Shown piece after piece: positions 62,601-64,000 of a DNA stretch of 64,000 nucleotides. A program made the translations under genes and the position numbers. Position 1 is the first letter of the stretch, and every line of letters starts with the position of its first letter. The notes under the pieces are model-generated. The model was not told the origin of the DNA and searched no databases. It worked only from the letters and a program-made list of their open reading frames with translations. The stretch covers positions 434,001 through 498,000 of the forward strand of contig JADNRY010000003.1 in NCBI GenBank assembly GCA_015501585.1. The letters are read 5' to 3'. The stretch comes from Rhodocollybia butyracea (lineage: Eukaryota > Basidiomycota > Agaricomycetes > Agaricales > Omphalotaceae).

Positions 62601-64000
62601 GTTTCCAGTACTTGATCGGCCAGCTCTGCGGGCAGGCGTTCCGCTATGCGAGCAACGCCCTTGGCAGCAGACCAGCGCACTAAAGTGTCCTGAAGAGAAA
62701 CTGAGTGGAAGGTATGATTTTGATGTCACGGACGCACTTTATCCTGTAAGGCTGCGAAGATTTGCTCCAGGACTACTTCCACTTCTTCAGGTACATCAAT
62801 AGTCTCTTCCTCCATATCAAACTGCTGAGCAGCACTGTCACCAGTCAAGAAGCGGCCTGCACGCAATCAAGATCTTGAAGCAGGACTGAGAATACCTTGA
62901 TCCGAACCTTTGGCTCGACGAGCACCCGCTTTCCCCGGAAGAAGTCGTAATCCAACCCTCGAGATAAGCTTCGTTCTCAGCTTTCGAACGATTGTATTAC
63001 TAATCAAGGTTTCTTTTGCATCCACGGCGTCGGCTAGAGACATGAAGGACGAAATTCTGGATTGTACGAGTTCCAGAGGGCCTGATTTGAGTATCTCGCA
63101 TAAAACATGTAGTAAACCGATTGTCTTGGGGAATAATGAGCCAGTGGAAATATACTCGAGTAATACGACACAAACTGTGAAAAGAGTAGGTGACTGGGAC
63201 AATATATCCTGACCCCACTGGATAAAAGCCGAAAATCGGTCCAAAGTGTCCTGTCTGCGCTGAATCAGAAATAACATGCATCGGTGGACACTGGCACTCT
63301 ACCTTGAATAGAAACGCGACAAGACGAGGGCAGCACTCTCGCGTTCCAGGCCAGCATTCGAAAGGTAATTCTTGGTAACACTCTCTATCTTACTTGCCGT
63401 ATAGCCAGCTTCATCCTCGTCAAATTGAGTCAAATCAAAAGGAAGCATGCAGACTATGGAAAGCCACAAGAGCAACACATATCGCAATTCCCAGTGTGAA
63501 GGTATTTGTACGCAGCTGTCCGGAGCATCGAGGTATCCCAGAACGATCCAGAGATCTGCGACTTCGTGAGGAAAGAATCTAACTAGCCTGTTGCTCAGCA
63601 GACACTATCGTATAGAGACAGATTACTGACTGATAGTTTTGTATCCTCGAAATTTAGTGTAGGCATAAAGTAGGCCAGAAAGACACTTCATTCTCGAGGA
63701 GGATGCCTGACGAGATCTATCCGCAAGAAATTCGATTGTATAAGCTTTCAGCCGTTCAACGACTGGTGTGACAAGTTCTTCCAAGTAAGGATCCAGGAGA
63801 TACGATTGCTCCTGATATTCATCCAGCTATATCCGTGTATTTAGCTTTGTGTTCCAAGCGAAAGAGAATCGACACACAGTGTAGACTAGTTTCATATAGA
63901 GAGCCTGATCCTCTGCTTGTTGGTCTTTTGAAGGTTTAACTGTGAGATCAAGCTGAAGCAATTCCGCTTGATTTCTTGAAAATTCTTCATGTTTTTCAAA
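59604..64000 (-). CDS. Tubulin-folding cofactor D (TBCD/Alp1), N-terminus beyond the window
   Basis: HEAT/ARM-repeat protein read from the right edge to a stop at 59604. Diagnostic blocks: VGSNVRDASAYVLWALARSQ and VSLYDREVQIRRAASAGFQE followed by FVGRT (near 62150-62330), DTLVRWSAAKGVARIAERLP (near 62640-62690), RPYLLDHLLDVALRHWDNSM with RRAGAESLRRICL (61850-61950), SWIRMTCVNSLGIVVETLIT (60780-60850) and HESIKGILKQGVERLDNVRQ with ESGRTFLKLLSLPPPD. These match tubulin cofactor D, which takes beta-tubulin from chaperonin and helps build the alpha/beta dimer. A last small exon after NVLLETEW encodes SSSRTDEIKEAAANVSSSLD. The left 4.4 kb holds most of the protein; many introns. No lesion was noticed. 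Confidence 0.9.

Overview
This window is nuclear DNA from a filamentous basidiomycete, most likely an Agaricomycete. Evidence: compact genes split by many 45-65 bp GT-AG introns, a DUF6533 seven-helix protein, F-box proteins, a Rax1-like RGS membrane protein, a GRAM/PH sterol glucosyltransferase and tandem dienelactone hydrolases. No rRNA, tRNA, CRISPR array or complete autonomous transposon was recognised. Exon boundaries were inferred by eye from reading-frame continuity and family conservation, so most gene ends are firmer than internal splice sites.

Layout. 0-9 kb: an arylsulfotransferase-like gene cut by the left edge, a one-helix hypothetical protein (-), a DUF6533 protein (+), an F-box protein (-) and ribosomal protein S19 (+). 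10.6-17.2 kb: four tandem metallo-beta-lactamase-fold genes of AHL-lactonase type. Two are intact and intronless, one is frameshifted, and one carries a 189 bp element with 17 bp terminal inverted repeats that could be spliced out as an intron. 17.4-31.2 kb: a housekeeping block with a small glutaredoxin-like protein, a damaged zinc-knuckle/PSP gene, dynein intermediate chain, a PrxQ-type peroxiredoxin, Tim9, DAHP synthase, sterol glucosyltransferase and a nitronate monooxygenase whose best model needs a 4-nt microexon and a GC-AG intron.

31.2-41.4 kb: an F-box gene followed by a GNAT acetyltransferase family of five copies (one intact, four broken), interleaved with repeated fragments of the F-box 3' end. 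An actin gene with a C-terminal frameshift lies inside this array. 42-51 kb: a Rax1-like RGS membrane protein, a field of degenerate tandem repeats, a cytosine-deaminase-like amidohydrolase (-) and two tandem dienelactone hydrolases (+). 52-64 kb, all minus strand: a Sok1/TCP11 protein, a V-ATPase subunit B pseudogene, a SAP-domain protein with one frame break, and tubulin cofactor D running off the right edge.

The strongest unusual signals are the candidate intron-forming element inside an otherwise intronless lactonase-like array, the microexon/GC-AG structure in nitronate monooxygenase, the birth-and-death GNAT/F-box array, and several housekeeping-type genes with nonsense or frameshift lesions. 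Those lesions are either real pseudogenization of extra copies or local assembly errors; read evidence would separate the two.
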